The position numbers and the translations under genes were made by a program. From Mastigamoeba balamuthi (taxonomy: Eukaryota; Evosea; Mastigamoebida; Mastigamoebidae), in assembly GCA_902651635.1 (NCBI GenBank), contig CACRSC010000054.1:1-64000 (forward strand): a stretch of 64,000 nucleotides of DNA, given 5' to 3'. Of this stretch, positions 1 through 11,000 are shown piece after piece. The notes beneath the pieces were generated by a model, which ran no database searches, was not told the DNA's origin, and saw only the letters and a list, made by a program, of their open reading frames with translations. Each line of letters opens with the position of its first letter. The stretch's first letter is position 1.

Positions 1-91
1 AAAAAGTTCGAATTCAAATGTCTGTCCTGTGTGGACTTCTGGTACCCGTGCCGATATCTCCAAGCCCACAACGACGTCTGGAGCCTGAAGG

Positions 92-1018
92 ATGAAGAAG
101 GCCCGTGTGTCAGAGCCCGGGGTTAGCCAGGACTGGGCTCGCCTGCCCGTCCCGGCCCTGGACCTCATCGAGGCCCACCTGCCCTCAGCTTCGCGTGGCT
201 CGTTCCGCCTGGCGTGCCGCTCGTGGTCGTCAAGCCGCCACCTGAGCCCCGTCGCAGCTCAATGCCTCAGCCTCGTCTCTGCTGCCCGCCACGGGGACCC
301 TGCCGCCTCCCTGGCTGCCCTCGACGAGGTGCTGGGACAGACGGAGCGTGCTGTCCGCAGGGCACGGAGCCTGATACGCCTGTCGACCAAACTCGCTGTC
401 GTGCCCGCTGCGCTCAAGCAGTACCTCGACTGCTGCCCCCCGGGGTCGGCAGAGCCTGTCGAGCAGCTGCTGTCCTCCGCGTGGGTGCACTGTGGGGACG
501 TCGACCTCCAGGAGGTGCCGGTCCGCTGCCTCTTTGTGTTCCCGCAGAGGTCTGTGGCAGTGGCAGTCACCACGTGGCAGAAGTACTACAACGCCAGCGC
601 CGAGGCAGAGACGCTGGCCTGGGGCACGCTGCTGTCGTGCAACAGGGACGCGTACTGGGCCACTGCCACCCCTCTGGGGATCGAGGAGGACAGGCGAGCG
701 ATGCGTGGCGACCTCCCCGAGTGGTCGCTTCTCTGTTGGCATCGATTCGATGGGACGCAGGGCAAACGCCACGGCGGCCACAGGCACCAGTTCTGGCCGA
801 GTGCTGTGGAGGAGCTCCGCCAGGCGCTGGGAGTCCCCTCTGCAGTGCCGACGCCTGTGCTGCTGTGTGCGTTCCTCAACTCGGGGCACATCGGAGGGGA
901 GGACTGGCTCCCCTGGGAGATCGAGGACTGGTCTCGCTTCTCCCCTCAGGAGGGCAGGAGGCACACACCCAACCCCGACCCGATGGAAGCCCACTCTCAG
1001 ACGTCGGTCGAGCCCTGA
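92..1018 (+). CDS. F-box-like protein, single exon
   Basis: A 308-residue open frame that starts at an ATG. Near the N terminus (about residues 15-50) it has an F-box-like segment: DWARLPVPALDLIEAHL followed by SFRLACRSW, matching the W..LP..L and R.VCR.W pattern of SCF substrate adaptors. Residues about 110-290 are Trp- and acid-rich and globular, with no repeat I recognise; the tail is polar. F-box proteins tether substrates to Skp1-cullin E3 ligases, which is the inferred role. The stop lies 77 bases before the end of the oppositely oriented VPS62-like gene. An upstream exon beyond the left edge of the window cannot be excluded. Confidence 0.6.
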   Translation: MKKARVSEPGVSQDWARLPVPALDLIEAHLPSASRGSFRLACRSWSSSRHLSPVAAQCLSLVSAARHGDPAASLAALDEVLGQTERAVRRARSLIRLSTKLAVVPAALKQYLDCCPPGSAEPVEQLLSSAWVHCGDVDLQEVPVRCLFVFPQRSVAVAVTTWQKYYNASAEAETLAWGTLLSCNRDAYWATATPLGIEEDRRAMRGDLPEWSLLCWHRFDGTQGKRHGGHRHQFWPSAVEELRQALGVPSAVPTPVLLCAFLNSGHIGGEDWLPWEIEDWSRFSPQEGRRHTPNPDPMEAHSQTSVEP

Positions 1019-1095
1019 GGGCAACAAAAACAACAGGCAGCTTGTCTCCGGCGATGCGTGCGCGTGTGTACAAGGGGGATGAACTCAAGTGCAGT

Positions 1096-2077
1096 TCAGT
1101 TCTTCCAGATGCGCTTGTCGACAGGCCCCGTGGGTCCGTCGGACAGTTGATGGTGGCCGAACATCCACGCCCCCTTGGAGGCATTGCCCCAGCGGAAGAT
1201 GGGCCCGTTGCCCGGCACCTGCGGGTCGCCGACGCCCTTGTTCTTGTAGTCAGTGCTCATCCACACGGGCCACTTGCTCCGGCCCAGCCCCTGTTGCTCG
1301 TTATAGTCGAAGGCCTCGACGTTCTCCCACGTGTCCCAGAGCGAGCCCTCGCCGCACATGTCCACGAGATCGATGGGCGAGAACGTGTGGCAGCCACTCT
1401 CCTTGTACAGCCCGTGCGAGCCCCACGCAGAGTACACGACAGGGTGCGTCTCGCCGGTCTTGGTCATCCGCGACCACGACGCCAGCTCGCCCCCGTTGTG
1501 CTGCGACATCCGCACGCTCTTGGGCTCGAGGTCCTTGTCCCCCAGCCTGCCAGCAGGACGAGAACCCGAGTTAGTTGAGGTCGCAGCTAGTCGGTGTGAG
1601 CGTGCCTGACGATGATGTGCTCCCAGTCGCCGACATGGTTGCCCCAGACCTTGCCGCAGAAGAACTTGCCGCGGTTGTACGGGTAGAACGTGAAGTACAC
1701 GAGGTCGATGGCGCCCACGTGGGGCTTATGAACCCAATACGCGTAGATGGGCGCGTTCTGCGGGTCGCCCTGTAGACGCGATTGCAGCGGCAATGACCAT
1801 TTCTCAGTGTGACGGTTGCCTCTTTATTTAGCAGCACGCAGACGGGCAGCGCACGAACCTTGAAGAACCCTAGGTCGCTGTTAGGGTCTGCCAGGGGCTC
1901 GGTGCTGGCGAGCGACCACTTCCCGTTCCTCTTCTCGCGCTTCATAAATCGCCACGCGAACTCGACAGACGAGGGCAGGAACGGCTCTGCGGGCTGGTCC
2001 TCGAACGCGGGGGCCAGCCACACGCGGGGCGCGTACATCCTGAGGGCCTCGAGCTTGTGCTCTTGCGACAGCTGCAT
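1096..2077 (-). CDS. VPS62 / DUF946 family protein, 3 exons
   Basis: Exons read 2077-1814, 1769-1606 and 1546-1096 (292 aa). Start ATG 2077 opens MQLSQEHKLEALRMYAPRVW. The middle exon carries IDLVYFTFYPYNRGK and GNHVGDWEHI and the last carries SQHNGGE, HPVVYSAWGSHG and DLVDMCGEG, all hallmarks of VPS62/DUF946 proteins (named from yeast vacuolar sorting; molecular role unclear). Length matches a single VPS62 domain. Intron 1 is 44 nt with a GT donor. Intron 2 (1605-1547) must use a GC donor (CAG followed by GCACGC) to join GDWEHIIVR to LGDKDLEPKSV in frame. No signal peptide or membrane segment is evident. Confidence 0.85.
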
Positions 2078-2543
2078 GGCGCGCGGGGCGAGGGGCACAG
2101 GAGCTGCCTGCGGAGCTGTTTCTGAATCGGACCTGCCGGGGCGTCCTGTGTCCAGGGTAAGTGGCGCTGCTATAAAAAGAATGGTAAATCGGAAAGAAAA
2201 AAAGCTCCTTGTTGGCCTCTTCTCCGAATGCAAACTGACGTCATGAGGAGAATGCGCACAGTGGAATCCGAAGATCAGAAACGTATTTCCGGATTGTCTA
2301 AAGAGAAAAAATCGGTGTCTGCTCTTTGGCTGGGTTGTGCACAAGAGAAACACCACCCACCGCCACTGCAGGAGACAAAAGGTCGGGTGGTGTTTCTTCG
2401 GCTTGTGCTGGGGGGAGGGAGGGAGGTCTGGCTGGCTAGAAAAGATGGGGAGAACAAAAAGAAGAAGGGGGAGTGGTGTTACGAGTCAAAACACAAACTT
2501 TCGCTAAGTAGGTTCGGGGAAGTAAGATCTAGGCCGCGTTGAA

Positions 2544-5500
2544 TTAGCTCGCATTCTCCAGGTTGTCCCTGTGCAGCGCCCAGAGCCGTCAGGCCCCGCA
2601 GAGCAATGGGGTGGGAGAGCCGCATGGAGCGGGGAGGGAGTGGGGGACGCACGCGACGAGGAAGTCCCTGTGACCGAGGCGGGCGACGCGCAGGTTGACG
2701 CCCACGGGGAACGGCATCTGCTCGCCGTTGACAATGACGATGGGGCGGACCTTCTTGTCCTCGGTGAGCAGCGACGAGTTCTTGAAGTGGTCGAGCAGCT
2801 GCTGCAGGCCCTGTATGCGAGCGTACGCGATCTCGCAGACCTTCTCGCTGTTGAAGCGCTCCCACTTGTTGTCGTGGAACTCGAGCACAAACTGCGGGAT
2901 GAAGTCGACCGACACCATGTTGATGAACGCGTACCCGACGTTGCAGCGGTTCTTGAAGTCGATCGGCAGGTAGAAGAAGTCGTAGGCGCCCCTGTGGTGC
3001 CGCTCGATCGACTCGAGCAGCATGCGCTGCGTGTACTTGTTCGGTATGTTCTTGATCATCAGCGTCGTCCGCGGGTCCTTGATGTGCCCGTCGGCCTCGA
3101 TGATCACGTTGTAGTGGTCCGGGCTGTACATCTCCTGCGCCCTCGGCCTACGCACGTGCAGCGGCGCGCTCTGGCCCTGCTCGCCCACGGGCGCCGGGCA
3201 CACGCGCCTCGCCGGTCCCTTGCCCTGCTGCTGCTGCAGCTGCTGCGGCCCCTGCTGCCCCTGAAACTGGTGCGCCATCATCGCTGGCACCCCCGGCGAC
3301 GGCAGCAGCGGCTGCTGCGGCCCGGGCCCCGCGTACGCGTACGCCCCCGCCTGCTGCGCCGCCTGCTGCGGCATCCCCGCGAATATGTCCGCGCTGCTCC
3401 CGCTCAGCCTGTGCCCGATCGGCTGCTGCTGCGGCGGCTGCTGCATGGGCGACTCGCTCGACGACGGCGCCGAGAACGACTCGCTCAGGCTGCCGACAGA
3501 GGCCGAGTGCGGCGCCTGCGCCTGCGGCGCCCCGGGCTGCTCCATCAGCGCTTGCAGCTGCGCCTGCTTCTGCATCAGCAGCTGCTGCTGCTGGCGCTGG
3601 AACATCTCGAGCTGCTGCTGCTGCTCCTCCCTGAACTTCTGGTAGATCAGCTGCGGCGACTGCCCCGCCTGCTGCTGCCCTGCCTGCGGCGCCGACGGCT
3701 GCTGCTGCTGCTGCTGCACGGCGCCCCCGAACGACGCCCGGAGCTGCTGGGGCGTCTGGTACTGCGGCGGCACGTACTGCCCGATGGCCCCCAGCGGCGC
3801 CATGTGCGGCGGCATCGCCCCCATGGGCCCCATCATGCCCATCATCTGCCCCATGGGCCCCATCGCCCCGATGGTGCCCAGCGACGAGTCAAACGACTGC
3901 GTGAACAGCTGGCTGCCGGGCGGCCTCGCGATCACAGCCGGCGAGGCCCCGAAGCTCCCGGGGCCCTGCGATGCGTGGCGCGTCAGCGGCGGCGTGACGA
4001 ACACCTGCTGGGGGCCCTGCTGCTGTTGCTGCTGCTGCTGGGCACGCGCAAGGAACTGCTGCTGCTGCGCCTGCATGAACGCCTTCCTGGCGTCCTCGCG
4101 GCCCGTGGCGATGATGGGCTCCGACATGGACGACGCGAAGCGGCTCCCGGGCTGGGCCGTCACGATGTTGGGCAGCTGGAACAGCGAGCTCATCGGGTGC
4201 GCGGGCCCCGGCGCCGGAATGGGCCCGGGCACCGCGACGGGCGCGTCATCGTCGTCGCCGCTGTGCAGCGACTGCCTCGACGAGCTCTTGCGCAGCGGCG
4301 CGACGACAGGGTCGTCGGGCGAGGGGTCGTCTGGCGACGACATCGTCAGCGACCTGCGCAGCGGGTTCTGCGACGGCACCGCCTCGTCCAGCGACCCCTT
4401 GGAGAACGACCTGCGCATCGGCACCCCGCCCTGCCCCGGAGGCCCGATCGGTCCTGGTCCCGGCCGCCCAGCGCCTGGCTGCAGCGGCATTTGTCTCGAA
4501 AGTACATCCGACCGGAGCCCTCCCTGCCGCGCGGGGCCGTCAGCAGAGCGGGGGCAGCAGAGGAGGAGCGGGCGCACAGGAGGAGTGAACGAGGGCGCGT
4601 CGGGGGACAGGGGCGCGTGCTGGAACTGCCCGAGGACGGTGCCGGGCGCCGACATGATGCGCTGCAGCGAGGGCACGGCGGGCATCGGGACGACGGGGCC
4701 CGTGGGGACCCTGGGCACGTCGATGATCTGCGCGAGGCCCTCCTGCTCGTCCTGCGGCGACGGGCCGGCCGCCGCGGCCTGCTGCTGCGTGGGCGACGGC
4801 GAGATGGGCAGCTGCTGGTGCAGGGGCGACACGGGGCGCCGCTCAGAGGCCACGGGGGCCATCACCGACTGGCGCGCGGGCGGCGACTTGGGCGGCGTCC
4901 CGAACGGGCCCGATATGAACGCCCCCATGAGCGTCATCTCGCCCATGCGCTTGGCCAGCATGTCGGGCTGGTCGAACCTGCTCGTCTGCTCGGGCGACGC
5001 GTCAGCCGGCGCCTGCATCTTCGACGTAGCTGCGCCGGGCGAAGAGCAATTCCGCAGGGGGTGAATTCCCAGATTGAATCTCGAATTTGTGGCTGGCTGA
5101 CTTACCCTCGCGGAGAATCTGGGAGAGCTCGTCGGGCATCTGCGCCGGGGAGCTGTCCGAGCCGTACGAGTCCAGGTCGGGGCCCGAGCTCGGGGTGCCC
5201 GGGGGCGACATGGTGCTCATGAGCATGCGCTGCCTGACGCCGCCGGGCCTGCTGGGCTCGATCTTGATCTTCTTGCCCTTGAGCTCGGTCTTGTTGAGCG
5301 CCTTCATGGCGGCCTCTGCGTGGCGTATGTCGTAGAACTCGATGAACTTGTGGTGGCGCTTGTGCGGCGTCTCGCGTATCTCCTTGATCTCGCCGAACTG
5401 GCCGAAGACGTACCGCAGGTCGTCGTTGGTCACCGAGGGGTCCAGGTTGAAGACCACCAGCGTCCCCTGGTTCTGGTCCTTCTCCGACGGGTTGTCCTGC

Positions 5501-7162
5501 ACAGAGGGGGAGGAAGCGAGGGCAGCAGCGGCGTCAGGGGCTCCGGGCGCAAGGGCGCTGCAGCAGAGGGCCACACCGAGGCCCACCTTGGGGATGCTGT
5601 AGTGTATGTCCAGCTTGCGCTTGCGGACGATCTTGCCCTGCAGGTGCTTCATGGCCTCCTTGGCGTGGCGTATGTCGTAGTACGACACCATCACGAACCC
5701 GCGGACCTTTGTCTGCGAGTATATGCACCTCACGTCCCCAAACGGCTGCCGGCCCGAGCCAGGGAGGGCGCGGTTTAGCGACACGGGTGGGAGGGGTATC
5801 AATTGGGGCAGGGGCGGTTGGCTTGCCTCGAAGAGGCGGCGCAGCTCCTCGTCCTCGATGCTCGAGCTGATGTTGCGCACAAAGAGCGTGTGCGAGGGGT
5901 GCTCCCCAAACGGGTGCTCCCCAAACGGCGAGTACTCGGAAGGCGAGAACGTGCTGTGCGTCCCGAACAGAGGAGGTGGAGGGGAGGGGGGGGGGGGTGG
6001 GCTGTTAGCTGGGTAATGGGGGGTGCCGCTGCTTGCATCTGTGTGCTGTTTGCTGCCCCTTGGTGTTCCGAACAGGGATAAGGAAAACGAAAAACACATC
6101 ATACACGGGGAAAGAGCACCCTTCGCGCCCCCAAGACAACTACCACAACTGCGCCCGTGCCCCGGCACTCCCCCCACGCCCCCCGATCCCCGCGCTTTTA
6201 CGGCGACAAAAATGGGGGGAATTCCCTCCCCTGTTGTTTCTTGCCTGGCCGACTTGCCCTGCAGTCAAAGAAGCAAAGGTGCAAAGACTGAAGGTGGCGG
6301 GGGGAGGGCAACAGGTCCCGCGCGCGCGGAAGAGCGGGGGCGTGGGGAGATGCGCGTGCGTGTCTGTGAGGGAGTGCCGCTGGTGCGTCTGTACCCCGTG
6401 GGCTGCGGAGAGTCCAGGCTGCTCGTCGACAGTCGCAGGGGGCTCGCACCGTGTGGCAGCGGTGGCCCTATCCACTGCTCCCCCTCGGGCACGTCGGGCC
6501 CCGTGTCGTCTGCAGAGGGGGCAGGAAGCCCTCCGGCGTCAGCACGAGGAAAGCATTGAGAGATGGGGGAAGGGAAGAGAGTGCAGTTTCAAAGTGACAC
6601 CCCACCCAACCAACCCCCCAACTGTCGGCAATCAGCAGGGGCGCACATCCGCAAGACGACGGCTCCCACATGCCCGAGTAGTCCTCCACGGGCGTCATGA
6701 ACGGGCTGCTGCGCAGGCGGAGGAGGGGAGCAGGCCGCAGCCCCGGCGGTGAGTAAAAAAGACAGCCCTTCAGTCAGTAAAAAAAGCTCAACGACGGAGG
6801 AAACCGCCCGGCCCAAACCGCGTGGCGGTGCCCCACGGCGCCCCCACGCGCTGGGGGAGGGCCTGGCCGACCGGCGGAGAGGGGGGCGCCTACCTCTGGT
6901 CGGCAGAGTCGAACTGGCCCGCGCGCGGCTGCGAGCCGATGTCTCCGAGCGCCTGCGAACGCCGTTGCAGGAGGTCATTTTTGAAGATTTTTTGCTCACG
7001 GGCGCCATGCCGCGAAGTGCTATTTTGAAAAGGGGGGAAAATGCCGCTCGCACAACGCCCGCCGCGCGCAGGGCCCCGCACGCTTCAAGTGCGCGGGAGG
7101 CCGCTGGGCGGCGGGGGCCGGTGGGGGGAGCGCACCTCACGGTGGTACTCGGTCGCCGCCAT
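2544..7162 (-). CDS. Mei2-like RNA-binding protein, three RRMs, 9 exons
   Basis: Exons: 7162-7136, 6952-6894, 6708-6647, 6509-6395, 5953-5827, 5745-5587, 5496-5106, 5029-2653, 2568-2544; the frame closes at 1113 aa. RRM1 (about 107-182) has HTLFVRNIS and RGFVMVSYYDIRHAKEAM; RRM2 (about 192-270) has GTLVVFNLDPSVTNDDLRYV and HHKFIEFYDIRHAEAAM. The C-terminal Mei2-type RRM (about 965-1065) has TTLMIKNIPNKYTQ, GAYDFFYLPIDFKN and GYAFINM. This order is diagnostic of Mei2/AML proteins, which bind RNA and control meiosis entry in fission yeast and plant development. The roughly 690-residue linker is rich in Gln, Pro, Met and Ser with several CAG-coded poly-Q runs (around 3598-4041). The RRM1 intron (5826-5746) uses a GC donor (GAG, GCAAGC). 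The start is inferred from a 9-codon first exon, the least certain part. Confidence 0.88.
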
Positions 7163-8084
7163 TTTCAGCACGGCGCGCTGGGGGTTGTGAAGGGAAAAAG
7201 CACAAAGTGCGCAATCGGGGATAAAGCGCCAGGATGATTAAGATACGCCGCAGCGGTTTCACAGGCAGCAGACCCCCGAAAAAATCGGAAGACCCTGCCC
7301 GGCCGCTTGCCGGGGCTGCTGGGGAGCTCAGCAGGCACCGCGCAGAACCGGAGGGAAGCGGCGGAGCCGCTCACGAAACTCGGTGCTGGGGGTTGCCGAG
7401 TCGCAAAGTACAAATTGGACGAAGCGGGGAGGACTGGCTACCGCGTCGGGACACGATAACCGCCTCCCGAAAACCGAGTTCGCATTTGGTCTGCCCTTGG
7501 TGGTGATCCCGAGTCCCCAGCCCGATCACGCCGAGCTCGCAATCTCGGTTTGGTATCCGCGTTTTTGCAACTCACGCCGGCTATGGCCGTTAAACGGTTG
7601 GTTGTGCCGGTGGGCTCACCGGCTCCTTGATTTGCCCCGATTTGACCCGAGCGCCCGATTGATTCCCACCTTCACGCAGCGCTGTGCTCGTGCCAAGCAG
7701 GTGTTAGAGGGAACGAGCCATCAGAGGCCAGATCAGGCCCATACGAACACTGGACACTTTCGCCCTGCCTGGAAAGTTGAGTGAAAGCCGATCAAATTAT
7801 GTGACCCCGAAAGGCACTCTGTCTATCACTCACCTCGCGGTGTGCGATTGCGGGCTGTCCTGCGTGGTTGAAAACCAATGTCGACGAGGGAATTCATCAA
7901 TCACCCAAGGCATCGCATCCTTCACAACTGCAGGGTGCGCCTCGAAGCTGCTGCCAGGAACCTCGCCACCATTGATCGCGATAGCTGTCGGACGCGCCAA
8001 CGTCGATGAGCTGGCGCCTTTGTTGTTCGTCCACATATCGACGCTCGATTTTCTTCCTGCGGCCCTGTTCTATTTTTGTGTGCG
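7163..8084. promoter_or_regulatory. Divergent intergenic region, putative shared promoter
   Basis: This 922-base gap separates the start codons of two divergently transcribed genes (Mei2-like and the CHY-calpain gene), so both core promoters must lie here unless an unseen 5' exon exists. I see no ORF of convincing composition, no obvious TATA box and no repeat. The part nearest the CHY-calpain start (8035-8084) is pyrimidine-rich. Confidence 0.4.
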
Positions 8085-11000
8085 ATGAGTGAATCGGCAC
8101 CCGTTCCAGGCGGGCTCAGCCCTGCCGCTGCCCAGCCTGCAGACTCGCATAAAGCTCCGGCTGCCCCAGAGGTTGCCAGCTCGCCAGCGGCGGCCCCCGC
8201 GGACATCCCACTGCCGCAGGTGCAGGGATGCAAGCACTGCCCCTCGCGCCCCTTCAAAGAGTGCGCCACGTGCTGCGGCAAGTTCTATGCGTGCGCGCGG
8301 TGCCACGACGAGGCCCAGGAGGACGGCCACAAAATGCCGAGATTATGCGTGCGTAGATACGCAAATCCTGGAACCGCGCAATATCTTCCTGGCCACGCCA
8401 GCGCGAGACTGAAGTCATTCCGCCTCTCTCCATCCTCAGACCGCGCAGATCATGTGCATGCGCTGCGGCGAGGTGCAGAAGTCCTCCAACGCATGCGCCA
8501 GCGCCAAGTGCGCCGGGGCGCCGCCCTTTGCCAAGTACTACTGCGACCAGTGCAAAGTGTGGGAGGACTTCGACACGGGGGTCGCGTCGCTGTTCCACTG
8601 CCCGCGCTGCTCTGCCTGCGTCGAGGGCGTCGAGGAGGGCCGCGACGTGCTGCACTGCGACAACTGCAAGCGGTGCCACAAGCTGCGGGACTTTCTGGGC
8701 CACAAGTGCCTCACGACGCAGTCGGAAGACTCGCTCGACTCGTTCGTCGTAAAAGCGCTCCAGGCGACCGAAATGGACCGGCTGGCTGTCGAGGCCGCGT
8801 TCTCGCACTCGCCGCAAGGCCCGGCGGTGGTCGCGGACATAGGAGCCGAGAAAGACTCGGCGTATGTCCGCGACATCCTCTGCTCATCGGGCAGCACGAA
8901 TCCAGACGACGCCGTCGTCGAGACGGTCCTCTCCGCGTCCTCTGCCTGCCTCGACGACACGCAGCTGCTCGCCGACATCCCGCCCGAGCGCCTTCCGTGG
9001 CTCGCGGAGCGCGCGTGGGCCTCTTCGCGCGTCAAGGCCTCGTACGCTGCGGGCCAGTATGCGGCCTCGCTGCTGCGCGCCGTGGCCTCGTGGCAGTCAC
9101 TGCAGCTCGACCAGAGCTGCGCCATCGACGCTGCAATCATGTCGCTTATTCGCGCAAGCGGCCACAAGGCGGTGGCCGTCGCGCGCGAGGCCTCTGAGGC
9201 CCTCGCGGACCACTTCGAGCACGAGAAGCCCGCGTACTTTGCTTCTGCGGTGGCAGCGACTCCTCTGCGGGTCGCCTTCCGCTGCGGCCTGGCCTCCTTC
9301 GCAGCTGAGCTGCTCTCTGATGACGCCACCAAGGCCACCGCAGTCGAGGCGCAGGTCGAGCTGCTGGAGAGCGCTGCCCGCTCTGCCCCGAGTGCGCAGG
9401 CAGCGAAGGTACCGCCTATCACACAGAGTCACGTCCGCTCACTCCCCTGCCCCGCAGATGATCAAACTGCTCGTGGACATCGGGGGCCGCGTCGACGGGT
9501 GCGACGCGCTGCGGGTGGCGGTGTCGCAGAGGAAGCCCGAGGCCGTGGCAGCGATCGTGGCGGTGCACTCGGACCGCGCAGAGCAGTCGCGCCTCGCTGA
9601 GGAGTGCCTTGCCGACGGCGAGTGGGAGGTGGCCGCGCCGCTATGCGACGCCCTCCTCGTCGTGGCCCAGAAAGGCACGAGCCCCCCGCCACCACCCACT
9701 GTGTGCTCTCCCGTCGCCCTCTGAGCTTCGCTGTGCAGACGCGAGCCACTTCCACACAGAGCTCTCCAACTTCATCCTGAACTTCCGCAAGGCCTACGCG
9801 CCCTCGGCGCTCTCGCAGCAGCAGCAGCGCGCGTTCTCGGCAGAGGCCAAGGGCAGGCAGGCGCGCGCGGAGGCGTGGGCAGAGTCGCTGGTGCGCAAGG
9901 CCGTCGGGACGTGCACGATCAGCGTGGGCAACGACTGCCTGCGCATCGCCTTCTCCAAGAAGTGGTTCTCGCTGGCCGTCGCCCTCGCCGAGACGGGGGC
10001 GGCCACCGTCAGCCTCCCGGACCTCCTCCTGATCGCTGGCCAGGTGGCAGCCCTCGTCGAGCGCGGCAAGCAAGGCCAAAAGGTAAATTCCAGGAATCCG
10101 AGTGCCCCTTAATTTGCAAAACAACGCGTGCTCTCTCTAACACCATCCGCGCCCCGCGCAGGTCGAGGCCGTGTTCCGCGCCGTTCTGGACCGCGTGGAG
10201 AGGTCGCCCGGGTGCAGGCCTGCGTCCCAGCTCGACGCGTTCGTGGCCACGGCCCTGGCGCACGCTCCTGTGTGGCAGGGGCGCATCAGCAGGGGCGACC
10301 TCGCGCTGCAGGTCCTGCAGTTCTTCAGCACGGAGCTCGTGGGCGACGCGCAGCGCAGCACGGACCTCGTCAAGAAGTCGGGCTACTGCCCCCTCTGCAC
10401 CTCGTTCCTCGTCATGCGCTGCGGGGCCCAGCTGTTCCCAGCGGAGACCATACGGGACTACAGCATCCAGCGGGCCGCCAAGGCCTTCACCCGATCAGGC
10501 GGCAAGGTAATTTACTAACCGCGATCAATTGATTTTGCCCACCGCATTTTCCGACGCTTCCGCCGCAGCTCAACGCAGAGATCGCCGTGCACCTCGAGGA
10601 GTTCGCCATCGCCAAGGAGCTGCTGCGGACGCAGTGGAAGCAGAGCGAGGCGTTCGTGCGCGCGTGGGTGACGCAGGGCTTCGACGGCACGACGCTCTGG
10701 GGCGTCGTCTTTGACCGCGTGCGCAGGCGGCTGACCGACTGGGGCCCCGAGCAGCGCTCGCTCGTCGAGATCCTCGACTTCCTCGCCGAGCGCGACGCGC
10801 TGCCGCCGACCAGCCTCCGCGACATCGGCGCCATCGTCTCGCGAGACCGCCCGCCCGCCGAGGCCGTCGCCCCCATCTGGGACGTCGTAGCTGCTCGGTT
10901 CCCGCTCGAGGAGCCCCTGCCCTGGCTCGTGCTCTACCCCACGCTGCTCTACAACGCCCTGGGCGGCGGCATGCCGCGCGCCGACGACGAGCTCATCGCG

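Noticed and set aside
230-1033. 267-residue minus-strand frame opposite the F-box-like gene
   Set aside because: No domain, Arg/Pro-rich, whereas the plus frame has a convincing F-box segment.
3200-4050. CRISPR-like or minisatellite array suspected from repeated CTGCTG units
   Set aside because: The repeats are CAG/CTG codons for poly-Gln in the Mei2 linker, without unique spacers.
2571-5222. 883-residue plus-strand open frame opposite the Mei2-like gene
   Set aside because: It is antisense to a strongly supported coding exon, consists of Arg/Leu/His-rich low complexity and arises from GC-rich codon bias.
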